This document shows positions 33,340 through 42,428 of a stretch of 64,000 nt of DNA, piece by piece; position 1 is the stretch's first letter, and the number at the start of each line of letters is the position of its first letter. Location: assembly GCA_016709025.1 (NCBI GenBank), contig JADJEQ010000047.1, forward strand, positions 5,379-69,378. The letters run 5' to 3'. The notes under the pieces were generated by a model. That model searched no databases. It was given only the letters and a program-made list of their open reading frames with translations, and had not been told where the DNA came from. The stretch is from Bacteroidales bacterium. Its GTDB lineage: Bacteria > Bacteroidota > Bacteroidia > Bacteroidales > Lentimicrobiaceae. The translations under genes were made by a program, and so were the position numbers.

Positions 33340-36339
33340 ATGGAATCGAAAAAAGTGATGGAATCGCAATATGCCAGGGACCTGATTGAAGCCAGCATTG
33401 ACCCTTTGTTTATCATAGACCAAGGTGGCAGAATTACCGATTTGAATGAAGCATTGACCAGAATAACCGGTTTGACGCGAAAAAAACTTACCGGCTCCAT
33501 TTTTTTTCAATATTTTACCGAGCCTTTGCTGGCAAGGGAATTTCATGAGAAAGTGCTTTCTGCAGGTTCTGTTGGTGATATCTTGCTTACCCTCCGGCAC
33601 AAAAACGGCAATGCCAACGATATTTTATTCAATGGAACGATATTTAAAAATGATAAAGGGACTGTAATGGGTGCAATCATTGTGCTAAGAAACAATCCCG
33701 GGCAGGAACCGGCCAATGGGTTGGGTATCGCTCAAAAAGAACTCGTGTTTCAAAAAAAAGAAAAGAAAAAACGGGCAGAAGAATTAACCATAGCCAACAA
33801 GGAACTTGTTTTTCAAAACAAAGAGAAGGGGAAACGGGCTGCCGAATTAATTATAGCCAATATTGAACTGGCCTATCAGAATGATGAGAAGGAAAAACGG
33901 GCAGAAGAGCTAATCATTGCCAACAAAGAGCTTGTTTTTCAGAACAACGAGAAAGAAAAACGGGCTGCCGAATTGATCATTGCCAACAAGGAACTGGTTT
34001 TTCAAAACAACGAAAAGGAAAAGCGGGCCGCTGAATTAATCATCGCCAATAAAGAACTTGCTTTTCAAAATGATGAAAAGGAAAAACGGGCAGATGAGTT
34101 AATCATTGCCAACAAGGAACTTGCTTTTCAGAATGATGAAAAGGGAAAACGTGCAGAAGAGTTAATCATAGCCAACAAAGAGCTTGTTTTTCAAAATAAT
34201 GAAAAAGAAAAGCGGGCTGCTGAGTTAATCATAGCCAACAAGGAACTTTTTTTTCAAAACAACGAGAAGGAAAAGCGGGCCGCCGAATTGGTCATCGCCA
34301 ACGAGGAACTTGCCATTCAGAACGATGAAAAAGAAAAGCGGGAAGAAGAGTTAAGGGTTGCCAATTATGCCAGAAGCCTGATTGAAGCAAGCCTCGATCC
34401 TCTGGTTACCATTAATCCTGTGGGTAAGATTACCGACATGAATGAGGCAACCGTGAACATAACCGGCATCAACCGTGAACATCTTACCGGAACTAATTTT
34501 CTTGATTATTTTACCGAACCGGAGAAAGCCCGGGAAGTTTATCAGGAAGTATTTGCAAGGGGTTCAGTTGCGGATTCTCCGCTTACCCTGCGCCACAAGG
34601 ACGGAAAACTTACCGATGTTTTATTCAATGGCTCCGTTTATAAAGACGACCGGGGAAATGTTTTGGGAGTTGTAGTTGTTGCAAGAGATATCACTGAAGC
34701 AAAAAAGAATGAAAGGGAACTTACCGAAGCCATGGTGTTCGCAGAACTGGCTACCGGACTCGCCGAAGATGCCAAAATAAAAGCGGAGAATGCTGCGCAT
34801 ATTGCCGAAAATGCAGTAAAGGCCAAGCAACAGTTCCTTTCGAACATGAGCCATGAGATTCGCACGCCAATGAATGCGATCATTGGTTTTACCAAGGTGC
34901 TGCTCAAGACCGACCTTTCTGTAAAACAAAAAGAATACCTGACCGCCATCAAGATGAGTGGCGATGCATTGATTGTGCTTATAAACGATATCCTGGACCT
35001 TGCCAAGGTTGATTCCGGTAAAATGTCTTTTGAGCAAACCCCTTTCAAAATGGAATTGTCCATTTCGGCCATGCTTCACCTGTTTGAAACGAAAATCAGG
35101 GAAAAAAATCTGCAACTGGTAAAGGAATACGACAAAAGAATTCCTGAAGTAATGGTGGGAGATCCGGTGCGTTTGCACCAGGTTATTTTAAATCTGCTGA
35201 GCAATGCGGTGAAATTTACATCAAAGGGCAGAATCACGATAAGTGTCCGATTGGTCGATGAAGATGAAACCAAAGCAAGTATTGAGTTTTCTGTTACCGA
35301 CACCGGTATTGGGATTGAGAAAGATAAAATAAAAAGTATTTTCGAGAATTTTCAACAGGCTACCAGCGGTACTTCACGGTTGTTTGGAGGAACAGGCCTG
35401 GGTCTTGCCATCGTTAAACAACTGGTGGAGGCGCAGCATGGCACTATAAGCGTTAAAAGTAAACCGGGGGAGGGTTCTACATTCAGTTTCATTCTGAACT
35501 TTATCAAAACCAATGCTGATGCTGAGGTTGAATCAGGATTGGTGGAACTGGATTCGGAAAACAAAAATATCAAAGTACTGGTGGTTGAGGATATTCCACT
35601 AAACCAGTTGCTTATGAAAACATTGCTGGATGAATTCGAATTTGAAAGTGATATTGCCGGTAATGGCAAAATCGCCATCGGTAAACTGGAAACCAACAAT
35701 TATGATATTATCCTGATGGATCTGCAGATGCCTGAAATGAACGGGTTTGAAGCGACTGATTATATCCGCGATAAAATGAAATCCAAAATCCCGATCATTG
35801 CACTTACGGCGGATGTGACCACGGTTGATCTCGCGAAATGCAAGGCCGTTGGTATGAACGACTACATTGCCAAACCGGTGGATGAACGCTTATTATACAG
35901 GAAAATAGTAGGTCTTGTTCATAATTCAGGTATTGTAAAAGAATATAAGGATACCCAGGCCGATAAATCCAAACGGATAAAGTGCACCGATATGGATTAC
36001 CTGATGCAACGGACTAAATCAAATCCAAAGCTGATGATGGATATGATTTCACTCTACCTTGAACAAACACCGCCCCTGGTTCTGGCCATGAAGCAGAGTA
36101 TGCATGAAAAGGACTGGAAATCACTGTATTCGGCAGTTCATAAGATGATACCTTCTTTTGCAATTATGGGAATCAATCCTGATTTCGAAACGATGGCAAG
36201 AAAGGTTCAGGAATATGCCAGCACCCAGCAACAGACCGATGTGATCCCCGACATGGTAATGCAACTCGAAACTATTTGCATTCAGGCTTGTGAAGAGCTT
36301 GAAGAAGAATTCAATTCAATTAACAATAAAACAAAATGA
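33340..36339 (+). CDS. Hybrid histidine kinase: PAS, 21-residue repeat coiled coil, PAS, HisKA, HATPase, receiver, Hpt
   Basis: A 999-residue soluble kinase. Two PAS domains similar to each other (about 8-120 and 345-455) flank ten tandem 21-residue repeats (about 130-340) of the form NKELVFQNNEKEKRAAELIIA, three heptads each, forming a signalling coiled coil. A further helical linker leads to HisKA with phospho-acceptor His 505 in SHEIRTP, a HATPase with the G-box GGTGLGLAIV, a receiver with Asp 794 (ILMDLQMPEMNG) and a C-terminal Hpt-like domain with His 934. There is no membrane segment, so it senses a cytoplasmic signal. Its stop overlaps the response-regulator ATG by four bases. The repeated region is also a 63-bp DNA tandem repeat, prone to length change. 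Confidence 0.93.
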   Translation: MESKKVMESQYARDLIEASIDPLFIIDQGGRITDLNEALTRITGLTRKKLTGSIFFQYFTEPLLAREFHEKVLSAGSVGDILLTLRHKNGNANDILFNGTIFKNDKGTVMGAIIVLRNNPGQEPANGLGIAQKELVFQKKEKKKRAEELTIANKELVFQNKEKGKRAAELIIANIELAYQNDEKEKRAEELIIANKELVFQNNEKEKRAAELIIANKELVFQNNEKEKRAAELIIANKELAFQNDEKEKRADELIIANKELAFQNDEKGKRAEELIIANKELVFQNNEKEKRAAELIIANKELFFQNNEKEKRAAELVIANEELAIQNDEKEKREEELRVANYARSLIEASLDPLVTINPVGKITDMNEATVNITGINREHLTGTNFLDYFTEPEKAREVYQEVFARGSVADSPLTLRHKDGKLTDVLFNGSVYKDDRGNVLGVVVVARDITEAKKNERELTEAMVFAELATGLAEDAKIKAENAAHIAENAVKAKQQFLSNMSHEIRTPMNAIIGFTKVLLKTDLSVKQKEYLTAIKMSGDALIVLINDILDLAKVDSGKMSFEQTPFKMELSISAMLHLFETKIREKNLQLVKEYDKRIPEVMVGDPVRLHQVILNLLSNAVKFTSKGRITISVRLVDEDETKASIEFSVTDTGIGIEKDKIKSIFENFQQATSGTSRLFGGTGLGLAIVKQLVEAQHGTISVKSKPGEGSTFSFILNFIKTNADAEVESGLVELDSENKNIKVLVVEDIPLNQLLMKTLLDEFEFESDIAGNGKIAIGKLETNNYDIILMDLQMPEMNGFEATDYIRDKMKSKIPIIALTADVTTVDLAKCKAVGMNDYIAKPVDERLLYRKIVGLVHNSGIVKEYKDTQADKSKRIKCTDMDYLMQRTKSNPKLMMDMISLYLEQTPPLVLAMKQSMHEKDWKSLYSAVHKMIPSFAIMGINPDFETMARKVQEYASTQQQTDVIPDMVMQLETICIQACEELEEEFNSINNKTK

Positions 36340-36770
36340 ACGACAGCCATAAAATCAAACTGTTTCTTGTCGATGATGACACGGTTTATTTAAAATCGCT
36401 TGAAATAGATTTTCTACAACACGCGGACTTCGAAATCGAAACCTTTGCAACAGGCGAACTTTGCATTAAGAATTTATTCAAAAATCCGGATGTGATCATC
36501 CTGGATTACTTACTCGACGGCATTGACAAAAGTGCCATGAACGGGCTGGAAACGCTCGATAAAATAAGAGCTTTTGATCCGGCGATTCCCGTGGTGATTT
36601 TATCCGCCCAGGATAAAATTGAAGTGGCGGTAAACTGCATGCATCACAAAGCTTTCGACTATATTGTAAAAAGTGAAACAGCATTCTTCAGATTGCAGAA
36701 AGTAATTGAAACCATCATGTACACGCATAAGATTGAGAAAACCTTAAGCTGGTATATGGAGAAGATGTAA
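36336..36770 (+). CDS. Single-domain response regulator (CheY-like)
   Basis: A 144-residue receiver domain with the acidic pocket DDD at 13-15, phospho-acceptor Asp 57 (VIILDYLLDG) and a Lys near residue 112 (YIVKS). There is no output domain; a short helical C-terminal extension (YTHKIEKTLSWYMEKM) follows. It overlaps the kinase stop by four bases and is probably its direct partner, relaying phosphate from the Hpt. The insertion DGIDKSAMNG after the active Asp is slightly longer than usual. Confidence 0.9.
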   Translation: MNDSHKIKLFLVDDDTVYLKSLEIDFLQHADFEIETFATGELCIKNLFKNPDVIILDYLLDGIDKSAMNGLETLDKIRAFDPAIPVVILSAQDKIEVAVNCMHHKAFDYIVKSETAFFRLQKVIETIMYTHKIEKTLSWYMEKM

Positions 36771-37084
36771 TCGTTGTAGTTCCAGCTGCATGCGCGGTTA
36801 CAGGCGTCTCGTTTTTCTTTTCTGAATAAATATCAATGCCGTTTAAATCAGGTTTAGGATTTTGAGCATAAGACGGAGCGACAGGGGGAAATCTGTTGTT
36901 AATAAGGAAAACATCGTTACAAAAGGCCTGCAACAGTCCACATAAAATAAGACCTTGACATATTACATATATAAATGATATATATATCAGATGATAACAC
37001 ACCCGCCCATTTTCCGTGCTGACATCAGAAATTCAGTTTGCATTTACCTGTAGTTTTCCTTTTCATATGCGCGTCAGCCTGATG
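36771..37084. other. Intergenic, nothing assigned
   Basis: No gene, repeat or hairpin stands out between the response regulator and promoter P9. Confidence 0.5.
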
Positions 37085-37120
37085 TGTGAATAATGCAATT
37101 TTTCAAAGGAATTGTATAAT
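37085..37120 (+). promoter_or_regulatory. Stress-type bipartite promoter P9
   Basis: TGTGAATAATGCAA at 37085-37098 and TATAAT at 37115-37120, spacer 16 bp. The leader to the CsbD-like gene is long, about 265 bases. Confidence 0.78.
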
Positions 37121-37389
37121 ACTTTCCAGGAAATAAGAAAGTATTTTTATTCAACACATTGTTTCTCAATACAGTATTGAAAAATCAATAAATTCTGACA
37201 ACCTGGTTTAGACTATTGTACCGGGCACGGCAGAATGTGAGTTCAAACTTGTCAGTTTTGGGTGCCGGACAGGTATCTTTTTGAGGCCGTTCATTAAATG
37301 CATGTCGGGAAATGTATTTTAAAGGCCATATAAGTTGTCAACATATCATTATCCGTCTTTTTTTTCAATCTCCTTTAAAATTAAACGAA

Positions 37390-37668
37390 ATGGAAGAAAT
37401 TCTTAGTCCTGATCAATGGAACGAAATTCAGATCATGCTCAAAATAAAATTCCCGGAACTTGCAGATGATGATATGCAATATCATGAATCTCTGGAAAAT
37501 GATTTGTTGCGAATGGTTGGGTATTCAATAAAAAGGGATCTTGTTCATATGCAGGGATTGTTTTCCGCTCCGTTAAAAGTTTTTCTGAACAATAAATACC
37601 CGGTGAACAATGGAATACATCTGTTCGGACAAAAGGCAAAATTGAAACACAAAGTTATCACCATCTAG
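37390..37668 (+). CDS. CsbD-like stress protein (divergent)
   Basis: The ATG at 37390 starts MEEILSPDQWNEIQIMLKIK. The first about 50 residues resemble the CsbD-like pattern (WxEIxxxLKxKFPxLxDDDxxYxExxExDLLxxxGY); the remaining 40 residues (GLFSAPLKVFLNNKYPV onward) do not match anything I recognise. CsbD proteins are small soluble general-stress proteins of unknown role. The match is by memory of the pattern, not a search. Promoter P9 upstream and a terminator hairpin downstream make it a single-gene unit. Confidence 0.6.
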   Translation: MEEILSPDQWNEIQIMLKIKFPELADDDMQYHESLENDLLRMVGYSIKRDLVHMQGLFSAPLKVFLNNKYPVNNGIHLFGQKAKLKHKVITI

Positions 37669-37739
37669 TTTTGAAACAGTCAAAGTCATTGCTGCCTGGT
37701 AATATGGATTATTCCCATTTCAAAAGGATCATTCGTAAA

Positions 37740-37764
37740 CCGGCATATACGATGCCGGCTTTTA
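37740..37764 (+). terminator. Rho-independent terminator
   Basis: CCGGCAT / ATGCCGG stem with a 5-base loop followed by CTTTTAT, closing the CsbD-like gene. Confidence 0.75.
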
Positions 37765-37982
37765 TGAATTTGATATCAGAATAATGCTGGCAATCAGATT
37801 CATCAAACTAATTTCAATGTCGTTGAAATCAGAGAAGGCATAGACTGAAAGGTACCGTAAGATTGCTGCCGGAATAGCGGGGTAAGTTTCACGCGCGGCA
37901 ATGAGGATGCTTTTTTCAAAGCCTGATTAATGGCCAAACAGGATATTGATTCATTGCCCTTTTTCTTATTCACGAATCAGTT
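37765..37982. other. Intergenic, nothing assigned
   Basis: Spacer between the terminator and the deacetylase gene; no motif seen. Confidence 0.45.
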
Positions 37983-38618
37983 ATGATAAAAAACGTGGTC
38001 CTGATAGTAGCTCACCCCGATGATGAAACACTTTGGGCAGGTGGGACAATTCTGGGCAACCCGTCACTAAATTGTTATATCATCAGTCTCTGTCGCAGAA
38101 GTGACGCGGAAAGGTCTGCAAAGTTTTTCCAGGCATTAAAAATCCTGAATTCAGATGGGATCATGGGGGATCTTGATGATGGCCCTGATCAATTTCCGGT
38201 TGATGAAAAAGAGATCGGGCAGTTGATACTGGAATTACTTCCTGACAGGCATTGCGATGTGATCATAACCCATAGCCCTTTCGGAGAATATACCAGGCAT
38301 AAAAGACATGAAGAAATTGGTAAAGCAGTGTTTAAACTGTGGAATTCCGGAAAAATCTCTGCCAGTGAACTTTGGATATTCGCTTATGAAGATGGCAATA
38401 AGGACTATTTCCCAAAAGCCATCGAAAATGCGCATAGTTACTCAAAACTTACAAAGGAGATCTGGATGAGGAAATACAAAATGATTACTGAAACATATGG
38501 ATTTGATCCTAAAAGCTGGGAAGCAGAAACAACCCCAAAGATTGAAGCATTCTGGCAGTTTACAAATCCTTTCGTTGCTAAAAAATGGCTGGATCAATCA
38601 GAATACAGGAATCCCTGA
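37983..38618 (+). CDS. PIG-L family deacetylase
   Basis: A 211-residue protein with the metal-binding AHPDDE motif at residues 10-15 near the N-terminus, a THSPFGEYTRHKRHEEIG segment near residue 97 carrying the second His ligand, and WIFAYEDG. PIG-L enzymes are zinc-dependent N-acetylglucosamine (or similar) deacetylases acting on glycolipids, thiols or antibiotics. The neighbouring glycosyltransferase and glycosidase genes suggest a sugar substrate, but none is proven. The length is typical of the family. Confidence 0.88.
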   Translation: MIKNVVLIVAHPDDETLWAGGTILGNPSLNCYIISLCRRSDAERSAKFFQALKILNSDGIMGDLDDGPDQFPVDEKEIGQLILELLPDRHCDVIITHSPFGEYTRHKRHEEIGKAVFKLWNSGKISASELWIFAYEDGNKDYFPKAIENAHSYSKLTKEIWMRKYKMITETYGFDPKSWEAETTPKIEAFWQFTNPFVAKKWLDQSEYRNP

Positions 38619-38876
38619 AGTCGTAAAAGTATGTTGCTCACCCACCAGGGAAATTCGTCACTCAATAAGGATTGTGATCGCCCGGAAGAGAATAACTCCC
38701 TATAATGAGTCATAAAAGGTTTAGGCTAAGGATAAGGTTCAGAACATCCTGTTTCAGGTTCAACACTTTACATTTAGAAAAAAATCTCAAATCTGATTAC
38801 CAATCGATGGTTGCTGGTTGGTGAGCATTGGTTGGTGAGCAAGCCGAACCATTGCCGAACCACAATCTGAAACTCA
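38619..38876. other. Intergenic, short GGTTGGTGAGCA repeats
   Basis: Two GGTTGGTGAGCA units (near 38815 and 38830) and CCGAACCA units precede the hexamer repeat. No gene is apparent. Confidence 0.5.
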
Positions 38877-38935
38877 GCCTCAACCTCAACCTCAACCTCA
38901 ACCTTAACCTTAACCTTAACCTTAACCTCAACCAA
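38877..38935. repeat. AACCTC/AACCTT hexamer tandem repeat (copy B), abutting a start codon
   Basis: About ten hexamers running to within a few bases of the glycosyltransferase ATG at 38937. They form its immediate 5' leader and ribosome-binding region. Confidence 0.88.
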
Positions 38936-38936
38936 C

Positions 38937-40079
38937 ATGAAAGTACTGGTTCTTTATGAATATCCTCCAACACCCGGAGGACTTGCCACACAGGGTGATT
39001 TGCTGTATAAAGGGCTTCTGGAAATGGGCATTGATGCCCATGCAGTTCATTTTGAATCGGCTCAGGAAAAGGAGTGGTACTATCGCTGGTTTAAGCCTGA
39101 TGTTGCGGTGGGTGTAGGCTATTGGGGGCATACGCCGCAATTGGTTCTTCATCCTCAGCATTTTGGTGTACAGCCTGTGCCCTGGCTGGTAGCTGATGGT
39201 TATATTGCCAATTATCAGGAAGTCTTGAACGACCTGCCATTGATTTTGGTTACCTCGAACTGGGTAAAGGAGATGTATGTCCGCGATGGTATTGATGGTG
39301 CTAAAATCGAAGTACTTCCTGTGGGATGCGATACAGATGCATTTATTCCTTACAGTAAAGACGATCCGAAAATTCTTTCAGTGCGCAAAGCCCTGGGAAT
39401 TTCACCTGATCAGTTGATGATTCTGACCGTAGGCGGTGATGCTGCTTCAAAGGGCGCGCAGGAGGTGATGCAGGCCCTGGCAATTATTGATTCCAAAGTT
39501 CCCGACTGGAAATATGTTTGCAAAGTCTGGCCTCAACCGAGGACCAAACTCCAAAACCTGGCAGATCTGGAGATGGCAACACATCTGGGCATTGAAAAGA
39601 ACGTTACCTATGAAACCAATACAATTTCGCGCTCTTTTATGCCTTACCTGGTTGGGGCATGTGATATTTATGCAGCACCTTCCCGGCTCGAAGGTTTCGG
39701 AATGCCCCAGGTAGAGGCCGGAGCATGCGGGAAACCGGTTGTAAGTATCAAAGCAATGGGAATGCTTGATACATTGATAGATGGCAAAACAGCATTCCTT
39801 GCCGATATAGCACAGAAAATTGTGGTGAACGAAGTAATGCTGGGCACTGAATCGGGATTTGAAGACAGGCACAAAGTGGTTTTTAAAGTACCACGAATAG
39901 TTGATTACCGGGCCAACGTTCAGGATATTGCGAAATATCTGACGGTTCTTATGAACGATGCAGGCCTGCGCTCAGAAATGGGAAAAGCAGGAAGAATAAG
40001 AGTGGTGAAAAATTTTGACTACCGGGTTGTTGCAAAGCGATTTGTACAGTTAGTAGGTGATAAGTTGGGGATACATTAA
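38937..40079 (+). CDS. GT4-family glycosyltransferase
   Basis: A 380-residue GT-B fold enzyme. The N-terminal acceptor domain starts MKVLVLYEYPPTPGGLATQG, and the C-terminal nucleotide-sugar domain has LTVGGDAASKGAQEVMQAL and the family signature APSRLEGFGMPQVEAGACGKPVV (E-G-F-G-M-P-Q-V-E motif, about residues 245-262). It probably makes a glycolipid, glycan or osmolyte. It is followed by a GH100-like glycosidase gene 127 bp later. Its leader is pure hexamer repeat with no visible Shine-Dalgarno, so translation may depend on repeat length. Confidence 0.9.
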   Translation: MKVLVLYEYPPTPGGLATQGDLLYKGLLEMGIDAHAVHFESAQEKEWYYRWFKPDVAVGVGYWGHTPQLVLHPQHFGVQPVPWLVADGYIANYQEVLNDLPLILVTSNWVKEMYVRDGIDGAKIEVLPVGCDTDAFIPYSKDDPKILSVRKALGISPDQLMILTVGGDAASKGAQEVMQALAIIDSKVPDWKYVCKVWPQPRTKLQNLADLEMATHLGIEKNVTYETNTISRSFMPYLVGACDIYAAPSRLEGFGMPQVEAGACGKPVVSIKAMGMLDTLIDGKTAFLADIAQKIVVNEVMLGTESGFEDRHKVVFKVPRIVDYRANVQDIAKYLTVLMNDAGLRSEMGKAGRIRVVKNFDYRVVAKRFVQLVGDKLGIH

Positions 40080-40206
40080 TAAACTCTCCCGATTTTGTTG
40101 CCTTAGGAGAGATTTTACCCGAAATCCGCTTCAAAGGGCAGGCCGGTTTTAAAACCTGGCAAAATCCGGAAAATCATTAAGCTGACAATTCAATAAAACC
40201 AATACC

Positions 40207-41379
40207 ATGAAAAACAACTACGCTGACGAAATAGAAGAAGCAAAGGAAGCCGCGCTTGAAGTGTTACTTCACAATGCCCATGGTCCATTTCACGGCTTGC
40301 CCAGAACTGCCGGATGGGGTTATCCTGAGCCTTATACGCGTGATTTGATGTTTTCGATCCTCGGCATTGCCGTTTCGAAAAATCAGAAGCTGATGGACAG
40401 TATGCGGCTGGTACTGGAAACACTCGCAAAAAATCAGACCGAACATGGTCATATTCCTTCACTGGTTCACAACAAGGATGACCGTGGGGCAAGTGATACA
40501 ACACCATTGTTTTTATTGGGGGTTGGAGTTTTCAGGAAGGTAACAGGTGAAAATGATTTTCTTCAGAAAGCCGTTGAAGAGTCGTTGAAGTGGATGGAAT
40601 ACCAAAGCCCATCGGACCGCTACCTTGTTGCCCAGCAGCCAACCAGCGACTGGCGTGATGAACAATGGGTTATGGGATATGGGTTGTTTGTGAATACTGT
40701 GGTTTACAGCTATCTGAGACTTCTCGGGCACAACGAAAGAGCAGAAAGAATACGCCATGAGATGGGGCGGTTTACCATTTCCGCAGGAACCGGGCACCAT
40801 CATGTGCATGAGGGCCTGGTGGTGAAGCATAAACCCTATTACGCGCTGTGGGCATATAAGATTTATAGCAGCCAACGGTTCGACCTGCTTGGCAATAGTC
40901 TTGCGATCTTGTCCGGCATTGCTTCACATACAAGAGCTGAGGAAATGATTTCGTGGATTGAAGATGAGTGTTCCGGCATGAGGGAAAGAGGTGAACTGGC
41001 AATAGATCTGCCGCCCAACTTCTTTCCCTTTATCAATCCGGAAGATCCGGATTGGCTTCCCAGGTATTCTTTATTTAACAATCCCGGTGAATACCACAAC
41101 GGAGGTATCTGGCCTTTTATATGTGGGTTCTACATCTCCGCGCTGGTTGCAGCCAACAGGCATGCACTTGCCCTGGAAAAACTCATTGTGCTGACCAAAA
41201 GTGTAAAAATTTCCATCTCTGGAAAAACCGCGTTCGGATTCAACGAATGGATCAAGGCCCAGGATGGCAAACCCATGGGTCAGGAATGGCAGACATGGAG
41301 TGCTGCGATGTACCTGTATGCCGCAAAATGCGTTGAAGAAAAAAAGACGCCGTTTTTTGACGAAATTAGGAATGGTTGA
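40207..41379 (+). CDS. GH100/GH15-clan-like (six-hairpin) glycosidase
   Basis: A 390-residue all-alpha protein with text like GWGYPEPYTRDLMFSILGI, HGHIPSLVHNKDDRGASDTTPL, WRDEQWVMGYGLFVNTVVYSYL and YHNGGIWPFICGFYISALV. The order and the HNGGxWPF motif recall GH100 neutral invertases and glycogen-debranching-like enzymes with an (alpha/alpha)6 barrel; an acidic residue in TRDLM or DDRGASDT may be catalytic. The substrate is unknown. It pairs with the glycosyltransferase upstream, as the helical domain fused to the GT at 26217 does within one protein. Confidence 0.75.
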   Translation: MKNNYADEIEEAKEAALEVLLHNAHGPFHGLPRTAGWGYPEPYTRDLMFSILGIAVSKNQKLMDSMRLVLETLAKNQTEHGHIPSLVHNKDDRGASDTTPLFLLGVGVFRKVTGENDFLQKAVEESLKWMEYQSPSDRYLVAQQPTSDWRDEQWVMGYGLFVNTVVYSYLRLLGHNERAERIRHEMGRFTISAGTGHHHVHEGLVVKHKPYYALWAYKIYSSQRFDLLGNSLAILSGIASHTRAEEMISWIEDECSGMRERGELAIDLPPNFFPFINPEDPDWLPRYSLFNNPGEYHNGGIWPFICGFYISALVAANRHALALEKLIVLTKSVKISISGKTAFGFNEWIKAQDGKPMGQEWQTWSAAMYLYAAKCVEEKKTPFFDEIRNG

Positions 41380-41648
41380 GTAAAATTTGCGCAGCCTTTG
41401 TCTTCTGCCGGGCAGGTTTCCAATAAAAAAGCTTAACCGCTGAGAGCCGCAGAGAAATCGCGCGGAGAACCGCAGAGAAATCTTGTTTTCATAATAATTT
41501 CTGAAGATGATGGCATTGATCAATCGTAAACCGTTTGCACGCATCAGAAGATAAGACGCGCGCAAACTGCGAGGTCCGACTCAATCATAACCTAACCTTA
41601 ACCTTAACCTTAACCTTAACCTCAAAATGATTTCTTTAGTGCAAATAA
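41380..41648. repeat. Intergenic with CCGCAGAGAAATC units and hexamer repeat (copy C)
   Basis: Short repeats CCGCAGAGAAATC near 41447 and 41470, then AACCTT hexamers at 41589-41623. No gene is supported. Confidence 0.7.
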
Positions 41649-41649
41649 A

Positions 41650-41680
41650 AATGGCCATCCTTTCAATCGGGATGGCCATT
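41650..41680. terminator. Bidirectional terminator
   Basis: AATGGCCATCC / GGATGGCCATT 11-bp perfect stem with a T-run on both sides. It can end both the plus-strand glycosidase transcript and the minus-strand porin transcript, whose genes converge here. Confidence 0.85.
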
Positions 41681-41700
41681 TTTCAATATAGTTACTTCGC

Positions 41701-42390
41701 TTAAAAGCGATATCCGAGCGACAGGCCAAAACCTGTATTCTTTACGGATGTCTGGTCGTCAATGATTCTTTTATCTTCAGGGTTGATCTTTATTAAACCC
41801 AACTGGGCGTTCAGCTGAAAAAACAGCCCTGCGGCCATTTCATAACCTGCAAATACGTTTGCACCTGCGTCAAAAGCTTTGTAATAAGGGACCAACAGAT
41901 CATCACTGGTTTCGACAACATTCTTAAACTCAATGTCGTTTTCGACAGCTACTGAACCACCTTCAATCTTCACTTTGCCTCCGATCGCATAGCCTGCATA
42001 AGGGCCAAAACCGACCAGGACAAATCCGTTGCCCAGTGCACCCCTGTAAACGAAGTTCAGCGGCAGTTCAATATAAGAAAGGTTGGTTGTGGTTGTAAGG
42101 GTTGTTCCCAGAACTACATCTTCATTTTTAGCACCCTTGGTTGAAAAAAGCAAACCGGGTTGAAAATAGAACTCCGGTGCAATTGGAATCAGCACATTAA
42201 CGCCGGCATGAAAGCCAATCAGCAGATTATTTTCAAGCTTGTCGCCATTGGAGTCAGTACCATTAAGATTCTGCATGTTAACACCTCCGAGTATCCCAAA
42301 CCTCATGCCGGTAGTGCCGGTACCCTGACCAAATGCCATGGTGCCTGAGAGTAAAACGATTGCCAGAAATGAAATAATTTTTGTTTTCAT
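41701..42390 (-). CDS. Outer-membrane beta-barrel (PorT-type) protein
   Basis: A 229-residue protein with a signal peptide ending TMAFGQ (about residue 22) and alternating barrel strands: GFHAGVNVLIPIAPEFYFQPGLLFS, YIELPLNFVYRG, FVLVGFGPYAGYAIGG and the terminal GFGLSLGYRF ending in Phe, typical of outer-membrane insertion. It resembles the Bacteroidota OMP_b-brl_2 / PorT family. It lies 38 bp downstream of the glycine-zipper OmpA gene on the same strand, so it is probably the second gene of the P10 operon. Confidence 0.85.
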   Translation of the reverse strand: MKTKIISFLAIVLLSGTMAFGQGTGTTGMRFGILGGVNMQNLNGTDSNGDKLENNLLIGFHAGVNVLIPIAPEFYFQPGLLFSTKGAKNEDVVLGTTLTTTTNLSYIELPLNFVYRGALGNGFVLVGFGPYAGYAIGGKVKIEGGSVAVENDIEFKNVVETSDDLLVPYYKAFDAGANVFAGYEMAAGLFFQLNAQLGLIKINPEDKRIIDDQTSVKNTGFGLSLGYRF

Positions 42391-42428
42391 TTTATAGTTT
42401 ATTAAAGATTAAAATATTGGTATTCAAT

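Noticed and set aside
31231..41623. AACCTT repeats as telomere or replication-origin signal
   Set aside because: Telomere-like by composition only; internal, short and without a replication gene nearby.
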